This document shows, in pieces, positions 33,766 to 42,840 of a DNA stretch of 64,000 nucleotides. A program made the position numbers and the translations under genes. Under the pieces are notes generated by a model. The model worked only from the letters and a program-made list of their open reading frames with translations. It did no database searches and had not been told where the DNA came from. Every line of letters begins with the position of its first letter. Position 1 is the first letter of the stretch. Origin of the DNA: Lentisphaerota bacterium (lineage in GTDB: Bacteria > Verrucomicrobiota > Kiritimatiellia > UBA8416 > JAUUYL01). The DNA lies in contig JAUUYL010000002.1 in NCBI GenBank assembly GCA_030590485.1, positions 1 to 64,000 on the forward strand, in the 5' to 3' direction.

Positions 33766-35634
33766 TTATAGCTTTACTTTCACTCCGCCATAAATACCCA
33801 ACCCCGCTGTGCCATAACCATAGACCTCTTCGTATTCTTCGTCCAACAGATTCTCCACACGGGCGAACACCTGAAAACTATCCGTACAATCATACGACCC
33901 CGAGATATCGACTAGAAAATAATCCGGCATGGTAATGTCCGTACTTGTCACAAAATCTCTATCGAGCCTTTCGCCGACATAAACAACACCCAAATTCGCG
34001 GTTAATTTCTTATCTCTATAGCTTGCGCCAAAGGAAGCCCTGTCCACAGGAATACGCTTAAGTGCTTTGCCCGTATCCTTATCCTCCGTGTCCGTGTAGG
34101 TATAGCTGAGATTCAGCATCACTTTGTCAGAAGCACGCAAAGAGGCAAGCACCTCAACACCCTCAGACTCTGCCTCAGATATATTCCCGTACTTAAATGT
34201 CACAAAATCATAGGAAATCATATCTTCGTACTGACTATTAAAATACACTACATCGACAACCAGTATATCTGAAAAGACATTCTGACTGAGTCCTATATCA
34301 TACGTATCGCTTTTCATAGGTTGCAGATCTTCACTTCCATAAATGGAATAGAGCTGAAATAAAGATGGCGCCTTAAACCCGGTTCCATATGTCGCCTTGA
34401 AGCGTGTTCCCGTTTCTTCTAATTCATACACTGGCGCAAACCGGTATGTGACCTCATCGCCAAACTGGTCATGATCATCCACCCTCACATTGGCCGCAAC
34501 CGTCACCTTTTCCTGCCAAGTGTATACATCCTGAGCAAAGACACCTATGTTTTCGGATGTCTTCTTGTCAAAATTACTACTATACGGCCCCACTCGACTG
34601 GATTCACCCTGCTCTTCTTCGTATTCAGCACCCATAGAGACAATGTGTGAATCGGCCATATACAGATTATTCTGCCAGTCAAACTTCAACAGCTCGGAAT
34701 CAAATATCGTCTGATCGCCCGGCTGATTATAAACTCTGTCATGACTCGAATATGATACACCGAATTTTTGCTCCCACATCGAATCCAACAGCCAAACAAC
34801 AGCTTCAGAACGAACAAATAACAATTCAGTTTCCTGCGTATCGTCCAGATTATCTTTCAGAGCACCACTTCCCGCATCCAACTCTGACTCGGACTCTACA
34901 TACCTCAGAATCAGACTGAGATCAAAAGTGTCTGAGGGTGTCCAGCCTATCCTGCCGGAAAATGTGCTATTCCAATATCCATCCTTTTCTGTATTTCCAT
35001 CTTTCTCGTTCGCAACCGAAATGCCCTCAGTATCAACTCGACTTACTAAGAATGAATAGTTGATATCGCCTGAACTGCCGTGCAATCCTATGGATTCACT
35101 ATAAGTCTCGAACGAGCCCACTTCCGCTTTCACGGTAACAGTTGCCGGACCTTCGCCTTTTTTTGTGATGATATTGATCACGCCCCCAATAGCATCCGAA
35201 CCGTAAAGCGCACTTTGTGCACCACGCAGAACCTCTATTCTCTCCACATTGCCCACACCTATGCTCGACAAATCCGCCGCCCTGCCGGCCGACACCGGAT
35301 CATTGAGATCCACTCCATCAATCAACACAAGCACATGCTCAGACTTGGCGCCGCGTAAATATACACTGACCGACTTTCCCGTCCCGCCGTTGCGCGATAC
35401 GTGAACGCCCGGTATGCTTCTCAAAACGTCTGGAACTGTCTTACCCTGGGAAGCCTCAATATCAGCCGCTGTTATCACCGTAACCGAGCTGGCAATCTTA
35501 TCAATTCCTGCCTCCACTCTGGTGGCGGTAACAACTACTTCGTCTTTTTTATCTTCCGCCCCCATCATCTTATCGGCACTCGCCAGCATCAAAACACTCA
35601 CCAGCACGATTCTGCATACAGTTTTATTCCCCAT
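33766..35634 (-). CDS. btuB: TonB-dependent outer-membrane cobalamin receptor
   Basis: A 622-residue receptor. The signal peptide (MGNKTVCRIVLVSVLMLASA) is followed by the TonB box region DEVVVTATRVE. The plug domain shows TVPDVLRSIPGVHVSRNGG, VLVLIDGVDLNDP and RIEVLRGAQSALYGSDAIGGVINIITK. The 22-strand barrel ends ENLLDEEYEEVYGYGTAGLGIYGGVKVKL. The cobalamin riboswitch and terminator in its leader identify the substrate as a corrinoid with good confidence. Confidence 0.95.
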   Translation of the reverse strand: MGNKTVCRIVLVSVLMLASADKMMGAEDKKDEVVVTATRVEAGIDKIASSVTVITAADIEASQGKTVPDVLRSIPGVHVSRNGGTGKSVSVYLRGAKSEHVLVLIDGVDLNDPVSAGRAADLSSIGVGNVERIEVLRGAQSALYGSDAIGGVINIITKKGEGPATVTVKAEVGSFETYSESIGLHGSSGDINYSFLVSRVDTEGISVANEKDGNTEKDGYWNSTFSGRIGWTPSDTFDLSLILRYVESESELDAGSGALKDNLDDTQETELLFVRSEAVVWLLDSMWEQKFGVSYSSHDRVYNQPGDQTIFDSELLKFDWQNNLYMADSHIVSMGAEYEEEQGESSRVGPYSSNFDKKTSENIGVFAQDVYTWQEKVTVAANVRVDDHDQFGDEVTYRFAPVYELEETGTRFKATYGTGFKAPSLFQLYSIYGSEDLQPMKSDTYDIGLSQNVFSDILVVDVVYFNSQYEDMISYDFVTFKYGNISEAESEGVEVLASLRASDKVMLNLSYTYTDTEDKDTGKALKRIPVDRASFGASYRDKKLTANLGVVYVGERLDRDFVTSTDITMPDYFLVDISGSYDCTDSFQVFARVENLLDEEYEEVYGYGTAGLGIYGGVKVKL

Positions 35635-35660
35635 CTTCTTATCCTCCTTGCTATATTTTA

Positions 35661-35700
35661 AACAAAAAAAATCCCCGAACCATTTCTGGTTCGAGGATTC
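35661..35700 (-). terminator. Intrinsic terminator between the cobalamin riboswitch and btuB
   Basis: On the minus strand AATCCTCGAACCAG pairs with TGGTTCGGGGATT (positions 35671-35699), followed by an eight-T run. It sits between the riboswitch and the btuB start, which suits transcription attenuation when B12 is bound. Confidence 0.85.
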
Positions 35701-35754
35701 CCTGATTTCTATCCTTCAAACTTTTCTCGTACTTCTTTTCCATCGAAGATCATG

Positions 35755-35935
35755 ACGAGCGCACACAGGCAGGTCTTCTGACTTCCGGATCACCCTACTA
35801 ATCACGCCTTCCCGTTCATGCAAACAGTGGCTACTGTGATGTTCGTCCCGGTTACAGCGGCGGGTCCGTGTCCATTAAGGAACTTCCCTCTTCGTTTCCT
35901 GCGAATTCAATCTCACAAGAAAAACCTGCGTACGA
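35755..35935 (-). ncRNA. Cobalamin riboswitch
   Basis: The minus strand carries the conserved B12-box elements in order: GGGAA near the 5' end, GCCACTG in the middle (as CAGTAGCCACTG), GGGAAGGC, then AAGTCAGAAGACCTGCC at the 3' end near 35770. This is the standard cobalamin-riboswitch core. The downstream terminator at 35661-35700 points to control by premature termination of btuBCDF. Confidence 0.93.
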
Positions 35936-35957
35936 GTAAATATTCAATTATGTTTTT

Positions 35958-35987
35958 ACAGTAGTGCATGCACTCAGCTCCTGTCAA
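35958..35987 (-). promoter_or_regulatory. Sigma-70 promoter of the btuB leader
   Basis: TTGACA on the minus strand (35982-35987), 18 bases, then TACTGT (35958-35963). It lies just upstream of the riboswitch core. Confidence 0.6.
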
Positions 35988-36124
35988 AACAATTACACTA
36001 AAATATACGCGGCAAGACATAAAGTTCTTGTGACAAGGCACTTACGTATTACATGGCCATTTCCACAGGAAACATTGCAGTTAAGGTATTGACCCTGGGA
36101 AATATCTGCAATATAGTCCGCAAG

Positions 36125-36832
36125 ATGAACGACCAGATTGCCATATTAGCCATTACCGCAGCCACAATAGGTTTCTTTCATACCATTCTGGGGCCTGATC
36201 ACTATCTCCCGTTCATAGTCATGAGCAAGGCTGGCGAATGGTCCGCAAGAAAAACAGCACTTATCACCATTCTTTGCGGCATCGGACATGTCCTCAGCTC
36301 CGTAGTGCTCGGTCTTGTCGGCGTAGCCTTCGGCATTGCTGTCATGAAACTCGAGGCACTTGAAGCCTTCAGAGGCAATATCGCCGCATGGTTACTCATA
36401 GGATTCGGATTCGCCTATTTCGCATGGGGTCTTAACCGAGCGATAAAGAACCGCCCGCATACTCACGCACACGAGCACGATGACCACGCTCACGAACATG
36501 AGCATTCACATAAACATGCTCACGTCCATGTTCATAAACAAAAAAACAAAAATCTGACACCCTGGATCCTTTTTACTATATTCGTGTTCGGCCCATGTGA
36601 ACCTCTTATCCCGATTTTGATGTACCCAGCCGCAAAAAGCAGCTTTACGGGGATACTCCTGGTGTCTGGTGTTTTCAGTATCGTCACCATAGCAACAATG
36701 CTTACTGTTGTCATGCTGGCCTCTTGGGGAATCAGCTTTGCACCATTCGGCAAAATAGAGCGCTATACTCATGCCATCGCAGGCGCGACAATATGCATGA
36801 GCGGTATGGCTATACAATTCCTGGGACTGTAA
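36125..36832 (+). CDS. NicO/RcnA-like metal transporter with a His-rich loop
   Basis: A 235-residue membrane protein of about six helices. The first helix has the NicO-type motif GFFHTILGPDHYLPF, and the fourth the similar FGPCEPLIPILMYPAA. The loop between them (about residues 115-145) is His-rich, with about 13 histidines in HTHAHEHDDHAHEHEH and following residues, suited to Co or Ni. It is divergent from the B12-uptake operon, so a cobalt supply or tolerance role is likely. No strong ribosome binding site is visible; an in-frame ATG at 36053 would add 24 residues, and I prefer 36125 because it starts just before the first helix. Confidence 0.82.
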   Translation: MNDQIAILAITAATIGFFHTILGPDHYLPFIVMSKAGEWSARKTALITILCGIGHVLSSVVLGLVGVAFGIAVMKLEALEAFRGNIAAWLLIGFGFAYFAWGLNRAIKNRPHTHAHEHDDHAHEHEHSHKHAHVHVHKQKNKNLTPWILFTIFVFGPCEPLIPILMYPAAKSSFTGILLVSGVFSIVTIATMLTVVMLASWGISFAPFGKIERYTHAIAGATICMSGMAIQFLGL

Positions 36833-36898
36833 AGCCGATGCCAACACAATGATTAGACATATATCTCTTTGGAAACAAAACTCACAACAGGAGCACAA

Positions 36899-37492
36899 AT
36901 GAACGTATCTTTATTATCTGTTACAAACGGCCCTGAGCAGCTTATCGAAAGAGCCGCCCGTACATGCTATCAAAGTAGCGACATGGCAATTCCAGAGAAG
37001 ACTTCCGATTTTATCCAGAAACTTATCGGCATGGGACACGAAACCCCACTTGAACACGCCTATGCTTCCTTTATGATAACCGGCTATTCCCGAAGCATGA
37101 CCCACCAACTGGTCCGACATCGCCTGATGGCTGTATCTCAGAAGAGCCAACGTTATGTCAAAGAAAATGATTTTGATTATGTGACACCGCCCGAACTGTC
37201 TGATGACAACACCGAGGAATTTGCTTCCGATATGAAGATCATACAGGGCATGTACAAGAAGTGGCTGGATAAAGGCCTCAAAAAGGAAGACGCCCGTTTC
37301 GTTCTGCCAAACGCCTGCGCCACAGAAATCATGATCTCAGCAAACTTTCGCGAATTCAGACACATATTCAACATCAGATGCACCCGTCATGCTCAATGGG
37401 AGATAAGAAATGTTTGCATGAAGATGCTGAAAGAACTTAACCAAGTCGCACCAGGCGTCTTTAACGACTTGGCAGATAAATTTCTGAGCTAA
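36899..37492 (+). CDS. thyX: FAD-dependent thymidylate synthase
   Basis: The 197-residue ThyX makes dTMP from dUMP using FAD, NADPH and methylene-tetrahydrofolate. The signature RHRLMAVSQKSQRY fits RHRX7S, and MGHETPLEHAYASFMITGYSR and FREFRHIFNIRC complete the active site. The start has a good GGAG site; the open frame starting 30 bases upstream is rejected. It is followed by the homocysteine methyltransferase gene on the same strand, giving a folate/methyl pair. Confidence 0.97.
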   Translation: MNVSLLSVTNGPEQLIERAARTCYQSSDMAIPEKTSDFIQKLIGMGHETPLEHAYASFMITGYSRSMTHQLVRHRLMAVSQKSQRYVKENDFDYVTPPELSDDNTEEFASDMKIIQGMYKKWLDKGLKKEDARFVLPNACATEIMISANFREFRHIFNIRCTRHAQWEIRNVCMKMLKELNQVAPGVFNDLADKFLS

Positions 37493-37508
37493 AACAAAGG
37501 TACACGAA

Positions 37509-38396
37509 ATGATTTCATTACTCGACAGAATCAAAAATGGAGAAGTTCTTGTTTGCGACGGCGCAATGGGAACCTTGCTTCAAGATAAAGGCCTCAAACC
37601 AGGCGAATGCCCTGAGTTGTGGTGCGTAGATCACCCTGAGAAAACCAAGGAGATACATCAGCAATACCGTGATGCAGGCAGCAATATAGTCGAAACAAAC
37701 TCTTTCGGCGGAACAAGCTATAAACTTAAACATTTTGGACTAGGCGACCGAGTCTCGGAAATCAATACAGCCGCCTCCACCATTGCCCGCGAAATTGCAA
37801 AGGACGACCAGTATGTCCTGGCAAGTGCAGGCCCAACCGGTCAATTCATGACCCCGCTCGGCACAGAAACCGAAGAGGATTTCTACAATGCGTTCAAAGA
37901 GCAGTGCATAGCACTGGAAGCGGGTGGCGCCGACGCGATCATCTTTGAGACAATGACCGCACTTGAAGAACTGACCGTGGCGATCAAAGCCGCAAAGGAA
38001 AACACTAAGCTCATCACAGTAGCCAGCTTTACTTTTGATCCACAACAAAATGGCGGTTACGCCACCATGATGGGCATCAATCCAACCACATTTGCCGAAG
38101 CTGCCGTATCTGCCGGCGCCGACATCATCGGCTCAAACTGCGGGCTTGGTCCAGACCATATGATTAAAATTGTCAAACAGTTGAAAGAGGACGCACCCAA
38201 CACCCCTATCATAGCAATGCCTAACGCCGGTATGCCGGTTATAGAGAACGGCGAAACAATATTCAAGGAAACGCCCGAGCAAATGGCCCAAAAGATATCT
38301 GATATAATTGATGCCGGAGCAAATATCATTGGCGGGTGTTGCGGCACTACCCCCGCTCATATAGCAGCAATTAAAAGTATATTGGAAGAACGCTAG
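37509..38396 (+). CDS. Homocysteine S-methyltransferase family protein (MetH N-terminal type)
   Basis: A 295-residue TIM-barrel zinc methyltransferase. DGAMGTLLQDKGLKPGECPE at the start, ETNSFGGTSYKL, GSNCGLGPDHM and GGCCGTTPAHIAAI carry the zinc cysteines. It equals the first module of B12-dependent methionine synthase and lacks the folate, B12 and activation modules. Such stand-alone modules work with separate corrinoid proteins or use other methyl donors. The neighbouring B12 uptake operon fits a corrinoid-linked role. Confidence 0.93.
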   Translation: MISLLDRIKNGEVLVCDGAMGTLLQDKGLKPGECPELWCVDHPEKTKEIHQQYRDAGSNIVETNSFGGTSYKLKHFGLGDRVSEINTAASTIAREIAKDDQYVLASAGPTGQFMTPLGTETEEDFYNAFKEQCIALEAGGADAIIFETMTALEELTVAIKAAKENTKLITVASFTFDPQQNGGYATMMGINPTTFAEAAVSAGADIIGSNCGLGPDHMIKIVKQLKEDAPNTPIIAMPNAGMPVIENGETIFKETPEQMAQKISDIIDAGANIIGGCCGTTPAHIAAIKSILEER

Positions 38397-38418
38397 CCCA
38401 CCCGGCTGCACCAGCAAA

Positions 38419-39462
38419 TTAATACGCCACAGTCTCTAACTCATGACTGGAGGTGCCTATTCCGGCTTCTTCTGCCAATGATAGCATGCTTTCGGCGATG
38501 CGTGTATTATCTTCCGTCAAAACTCCTGATTCACACGCCATTTTGAGTCCGGCAGCATCAATAGCGACAGGATCACGAGAAAACAGAAGACCAATACACT
38601 CGTCATCTTCCACCGAACTCACGCGACTGACATAAACAATTCTTTTGCCAACTACATCGATGGTGGAGGCGGCATGACTGATCATTCTTTCCTGAAAATG
38701 ATCAGGTGTTGCATCCCACTTGTAGGTCACACCCCCGAATTTCGCAACTTCAACACATTGCCCGCAATTAATACACCTCCCAGAGTCAATCTCCACATGA
38801 TTGTCGCCCATACGTATTGCATTGGTAGGGCATGCACGCAAACACTTTCGACAAGTATGACATTTTTCAATATTTACACCAGGAATAGACATAGCATACT
38901 GACCAATCTTCCCTCTCTTCGAGGCCAACCCATTACCCAAACCAAAAAGTGCCCCACTCATACCGCACAATGGATCTGAATGAAGCTGAGAGACAAGAAC
39001 CATCCCTTTGACAAAAGGAAGCTCTCCGCTAAGATATACATTCGGTTTCATCTCGTGACAATCCTGCCTGCTAATCTCATGCTCTCCATTCATCCCGTCC
39101 AGCATCACGAGAGGAAAAGATTCCAGATCTTTAGATTCAAAATGTGATGCCATAGAATTCATATGCTCAACAGCATTGGCCTTGGGTTCAAAATGACGAA
39201 TAGAGGTGTCACATATAAATGGAACCGAACCTCGGCTGCGTAGCATACCCGCTATGGCACACACCAAGTCGACAGTCATACTGGCTGTGTCACGAGAAAT
39301 CTTCACGCCGACATTCTCATTGGCGGAAAAGACACGCAGCAGATGAAAAGCCCTGTGATTCAACACATTCTCGGCAGATGAAAATAGCTTTTCACGCCTG
39401 TCCCGATCTGATAGCGGAGCAAATATTACTTTTGCATTCCTCTTTTTTTGCGCCTTCAACAC
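38419..39462 (-). CDS. DUF362 domain protein with two 4Fe-4S motifs
   Basis: A 347-residue protein. Residues about 35-190 form the DUF362 domain (ENVGVKISRDT, PFICDTSIRHFE, FVKGMVLVSQLHSDPLCG). A ferredoxin-like insert at about 195-245 has CHTCRKCLRACPTNAI and CINCGQCVE for two clusters. The family is widespread in anaerobes; its reaction is not established. It converges on the methyltransferase gene. Confidence 0.92.
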   Translation of the reverse strand: MLKAQKKRNAKVIFAPLSDRDRREKLFSSAENVLNHRAFHLLRVFSANENVGVKISRDTASMTVDLVCAIAGMLRSRGSVPFICDTSIRHFEPKANAVEHMNSMASHFESKDLESFPLVMLDGMNGEHEISRQDCHEMKPNVYLSGELPFVKGMVLVSQLHSDPLCGMSGALFGLGNGLASKRGKIGQYAMSIPGVNIEKCHTCRKCLRACPTNAIRMGDNHVEIDSGRCINCGQCVEVAKFGGVTYKWDATPDHFQERMISHAASTIDVVGKRIVYVSRVSSVEDDECIGLLFSRDPVAIDAAGLKMACESGVLTEDNTRIAESMLSLAEEAGIGTSSHELETVAY

Positions 39463-39511
39463 TTCTTAAACGCTCCCCTCAAAATCAACCAAACACTGCT
39501 CTATCACAACC

Positions 39512-40564
39512 TCAACAGGCCCTTATCTTTTCCGCAGCCGACAGGATCATGCTTTCGGTATCTTCCCAGCCCATACACTCATCCGTAATTGACATGCCAG
39601 ACACCATCTGCGATTTATCATCATGTATTGACTGCTTGCCAGCCATAAGATTACTTTCGACCATCATGCCGACAATTGGGCTGCCACCTTCAAGAATGTG
39701 GCTTACGCAAGTCTCAAATGCGATCAACTGAGAACTTGCGTCCCCTAAGGAATTCCCATGACTGCAATCCACAACCATATTTAAAGGCAACCCTTCTTCG
39801 ATAAGTCTTTTCTCGCACTTAGCAATACTTTCGAATCCATAATTAACACCATTACCACCACGCAAGACAATATGCCCATACAAATTCCCTTTGGTATGAA
39901 ACACAGCGCTGTGCCCGTATTCTGTAATGCCCAGAAAACGATGCGGCTGACGCGCGGCCTTCACTGCATTAATTGCTATATCAACATCGCCACTAGTACT
40001 ATTTTTAAACCCTACGGGAGTAGAAAGACCACTCGCCATCTGACGATGCGTTTGAGATTCTGCCGTCCTGGCTCCAACAGATGTCCATGATATCAAATCA
40101 CCCAGATACTGTGGCGTTATAGGGTCAACTGCTTCTGTAGCAGCAGGAAGCCCCATTTTCGCGAGTTCTATCAGGAACTGACGGGCCTGCTTCAACCCTT
40201 CATCAATCCGAAATGAACCATCAAGATCCGGATCATTTATAAAGCCTTTCCAACCGGTAACGGTGCGCGGCTTCTCAAAATAACTTCTCACGACCACCAT
40301 CATGACATCAGATACTTCATTAGACAAATTCTTAAGCTTCTCAGCGTAAAGCAAGGCATCATCTATATTATGTATAGAGCAGGGGCCCACAATCACCATG
40401 ACCCTGGAATCCTTCTTGTCTAATATATTGTGAATTTCATCGCGTGCTCCAAAAACAAATTTTTCGGCATCAGCGCTCACCTTCACCATTTGCTTTAAGG
40501 CTGCCGGAACTGGCAACAATATTTCCGATTCAATATTAATATTATTAATTCTGTCCGCTTGCAT
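39512..40564 (-). CDS. aroF: 3-deoxy-7-phosphoheptulonate synthase (DAHP synthase, class I)
   Basis: The 350-residue enzyme makes DAHP from PEP and erythrose-4-phosphate, the first shikimate step. Class I alpha marks are VIVGPCSIHNIDDAL, YFEKPRTVTGWKGFINDPDLDGS, WTSVGARTAESQTHRQMASGLS, GFKNSTSGD and VDCSHGNSLGDAS. Which amino acid inhibits it cannot be read here; aroF is used as a family label only. Confidence 0.96.
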   Translation of the reverse strand: MQADRINNINIESEILLPVPAALKQMVKVSADAEKFVFGARDEIHNILDKKDSRVMVIVGPCSIHNIDDALLYAEKLKNLSNEVSDVMMVVVRSYFEKPRTVTGWKGFINDPDLDGSFRIDEGLKQARQFLIELAKMGLPAATEAVDPITPQYLGDLISWTSVGARTAESQTHRQMASGLSTPVGFKNSTSGDVDIAINAVKAARQPHRFLGITEYGHSAVFHTKGNLYGHIVLRGGNGVNYGFESIAKCEKRLIEEGLPLNMVVDCSHGNSLGDASSQLIAFETCVSHILEGGSPIVGMMVESNLMAGKQSIHDDKSQMVSGMSITDECMGWEDTESMILSAAEKIRAC

Positions 40565-40622
40565 CTATCTGCCCCTTTTCATTTCTATCGTTTTGCACTC
40601 ATGCATATATCACTTCAACATA

Positions 40623-41780
40623 TCAAATAGCAAATGAAGCCTGCTTGATATCGGCAATCAAATCTTCTGCCGGCTCAATACCAACAGAGAGACGTACCGT
40701 GTTAAGATTAACGCCAAATCCCGTGCGCCTTTCTTTCGGCATATATAACATTGTCGTCAAATACGGTATACATATTAGAGATTCAGTGGAACCAAGACTA
40801 ACTGCGTGATAAATACGCTTAAGTGCACTAATAAAGTTCTTGGCATCATCCTGCGTCTCACCCACGTCAAATGCCATCACTCCTCCAAATCCATTCTTCA
40901 TCTGTCGCATAGCTATGCCATGCCCAGGGTCATCATCTAATCCCGGATAACGAACATTGGTCATATTGCTATTCCCCCTTAGATATTCGCTGACAGCCAT
41001 TGCGTTGCACGCCATCTTCTCTGCACGAAGATTAAACGTTTTCAGTCCCCGCTCCAATAATGATGCTGAATAAGCATCAAGCGTAGTGCCTATTGCCTGA
41101 CGCGTAAACCAAAGCTCATCATAATGTTCTTTACTGCCTACAATTGCACCTGCCATCAAATCGTTGTGACCACCAAGCGCTTTCGTTGCACTGTGCACAA
41201 CAAGATCAGCACCCAGCTCAAGAGGCTTCTGATGAAACGGTGTCGCAAACGTATTATCGACAACAAGCATCGCCCCTGCCTTATCAGCCGCAGCCTTGGC
41301 CTTCCTGATATCAATCACCTTGCAAAGGGGATTGGTAGGCGTCTCCATGAAGATCATCTTTGTCTCGGGAATCACATACTGGTCTAGGTTCAAACTCTCA
41401 GACGCATCAACCCATGTAACAGTCACACCCATCCGCTCAAGAATAAGAGACACCTTATAGTGAGCACCATACACATCATGGAACACAACAAGATTGTCTC
41501 CCGCACTCAGATAAGTCAAATATACCATTGCGCAGGCCGCCATCCCGGTACTGCATATAACACAATCCGGCGCCTCTTCCATTTCAGCTATCTGCTCTTC
41601 GACAACACGGACCGTAGGATTATCATCGCGATGGTATGTATACCCGTCAATCTCACCATCCGTAATCTTGCCAAGAACATCAAAATCAAGATACTCATAA
41701 TTTACGGCATTGACAATCGGAGTGACCATAGGCTTATTGCCATATGGTGTCAGCGGATCATCTGAAGATTTCTTAACCAT
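40623..41780 (-). CDS. metB: Cys/Met metabolism PLP-dependent enzyme (cystathionine gamma-synthase-like)
   Basis: The 385-residue enzyme has YTYHRDDNPTVRVVEEQIAEME, CSTGMAACAMVYL, the PLP phosphate and ring contacts VVDNTFATP, and the Schiff-base lysine in HSATKALGGHNDLMAG. The family covers cystathionine gamma-synthase, beta-lyase, methionine gamma-lyase and sulfhydrylases. With MetXW in the window, gamma-synthase or O-acetylhomoserine sulfhydrylase is likely; the sequence alone does not separate these. It is on the same strand as the truncated trmO and MBL genes. Confidence 0.88.
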   Translation of the reverse strand: MVKKSSDDPLTPYGNKPMVTPIVNAVNYEYLDFDVLGKITDGEIDGYTYHRDDNPTVRVVEEQIAEMEEAPDCVICSTGMAACAMVYLTYLSAGDNLVVFHDVYGAHYKVSLILERMGVTVTWVDASESLNLDQYVIPETKMIFMETPTNPLCKVIDIRKAKAAADKAGAMLVVDNTFATPFHQKPLELGADLVVHSATKALGGHNDLMAGAIVGSKEHYDELWFTRQAIGTTLDAYSASLLERGLKTFNLRAEKMACNAMAVSEYLRGNSNMTNVRYPGLDDDPGHGIAMRQMKNGFGGVMAFDVGETQDDAKNFISALKRIYHAVSLGSTESLICIPYLTTMLYMPKERRTGFGVNLNTVRLSVGIEPAEDLIADIKQASFAI

Positions 41781-41801
41781 ATCAACTTACCTTGTTTATA
41801 A

Positions 41802-42069
41802 TTATGCCTGCAGAAGATAATCCGCAATGGCCCTGTACATCGTTGAATTCGTTGACGGATAAAGAAAACTCACTACCCTGTCGAATATCGTTCTACTCCT
41901 CACAAGAAAACCCTTCGAGATCCGCCAAGCCAGATTCATACTCTTTCGATAACTCTGCCCTGCCCTCTGCCTCGGGCTTGAACCTTCCTTGTATCGGAAC
42001 ATCTGTATGGTCAAAGTAAGGAGTGCGAATAATGCCTATCGGTTCCATCTCGATTTTATTATTCATCAT
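41802..42069 (-). pseudogene. Truncated TrmO-like (UPF0066) methyltransferase gene
   Basis: From 42069 the frame reads MMNNKIEMEPIGIIRTPY, then GRAELSKEYESGLADLEGFS, the N-terminal part of TrmO-type tRNA m6t6A methyltransferases. It then ends at a TAG (41893) after about 59 residues; the family is usually well over 120. Beyond that point another frame offers SFLYPSTNSTMYRAIADYLLQA, which does not match TrmO and looks like the tail of a different gene. I read it as a deletion junction. The start overlaps the MBL gene stop, so it was once in that operon. Confidence 0.65.
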
Positions 42070-42727
42070 TATCCCCTAGATGTATTTCCATTCCAGCTGC
42101 AACCAAACGCGCTTGCTCCGGATACATGTCCAAAATTTGTGCAGACTGCTTCGTGCAGTGACAAGGAATAATCACCGGTATATCCGCCAAAAGCTCAAGC
42201 TTGTCAAACCCATGAAACCCGCCAACAACGGCATATATATCACCTGCGGTCCGAACTGCATCCATTATCTTGTCCAATCCAGGATGGGCACATCCTGTTA
42301 TAAGAACCAAACCTTTGTTAGTTCGCACCGCCAACGAGACCTCCTTCTTATCCTCCCCAAGTGTAGCTGTGACAAACTTGCTTTTGTCAATCGAGGTCTC
42401 ACAACCAGCTTCAACAGTTGTTACACCAGAATTCAGCCCTTCGATAGTTTTCTTAAGCTCACACGATACTCCCGCGGGCAAATACACATCAATAGCCCCG
42501 CACTGTTTCAAGACACCTATACCCCCCACATGATCCCAATCCTCATGCGAAAGAATAATCTGTTTGATCTGGCTTGGCTCCACACCAAACTTCCGCATGT
42601 TCGACATAAGACCTTCCTCACTCTCCCCCGTATCAAACATGGTTTCATCATCCACCAGCACAGAGAAACCCCACCCCGATACATAACCGTCTATCGCTGT
42701 GTTATCATATAAAATCTTGATGTTCAT
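42059..42727 (-). CDS. Metallo-beta-lactamase-fold hydrolase
   Basis: A 222-residue MBL-fold protein. The metal motif is LSHEDWDHVGG (HxxxDH form), with GCAHPG and GGFHGF later and HCTKQSAQ near the C terminus. This is the arrangement seen in the MBL group annotated as beta-ribofuranosylaminobenzene phosphate synthase-like or generic MBL proteins, so the substrate is uncertain. The start at 42727 has an AAAGG site. It follows the CoA-disulfide-reductase-like gene and probably shares its sigma-54 promoter. Confidence 0.88.
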   Translation of the reverse strand: MNIKILYDNTAIDGYVSGWGFSVLVDDETMFDTGESEEGLMSNMRKFGVEPSQIKQIILSHEDWDHVGGIGVLKQCGAIDVYLPAGVSCELKKTIEGLNSGVTTVEAGCETSIDKSKFVTATLGEDKKEVSLAVRTNKGLVLITGCAHPGLDKIMDAVRTAGDIYAVVGGFHGFDKLELLADIPVIIPCHCTKQSAQILDMYPEQARLVAAGMEIHLGDNDE

Positions 42728-42840
42728 TTGCAACCTTTCGCTACCCCGTGCCATCGGGCATATTGCACAAAGAAACACAAGAACTCGTGTTGCACCGCTA
42801 ACTTTAGCCGTTCGAGCCCACTTCGCGTTGCCCTCTGATG

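Noticed and set aside
35688-35700. GGTTCGAGGATTCC resembling a tRNA T-arm
   Set aside because: It is one arm of the intrinsic terminator hairpin; no cloverleaf can be drawn around it.
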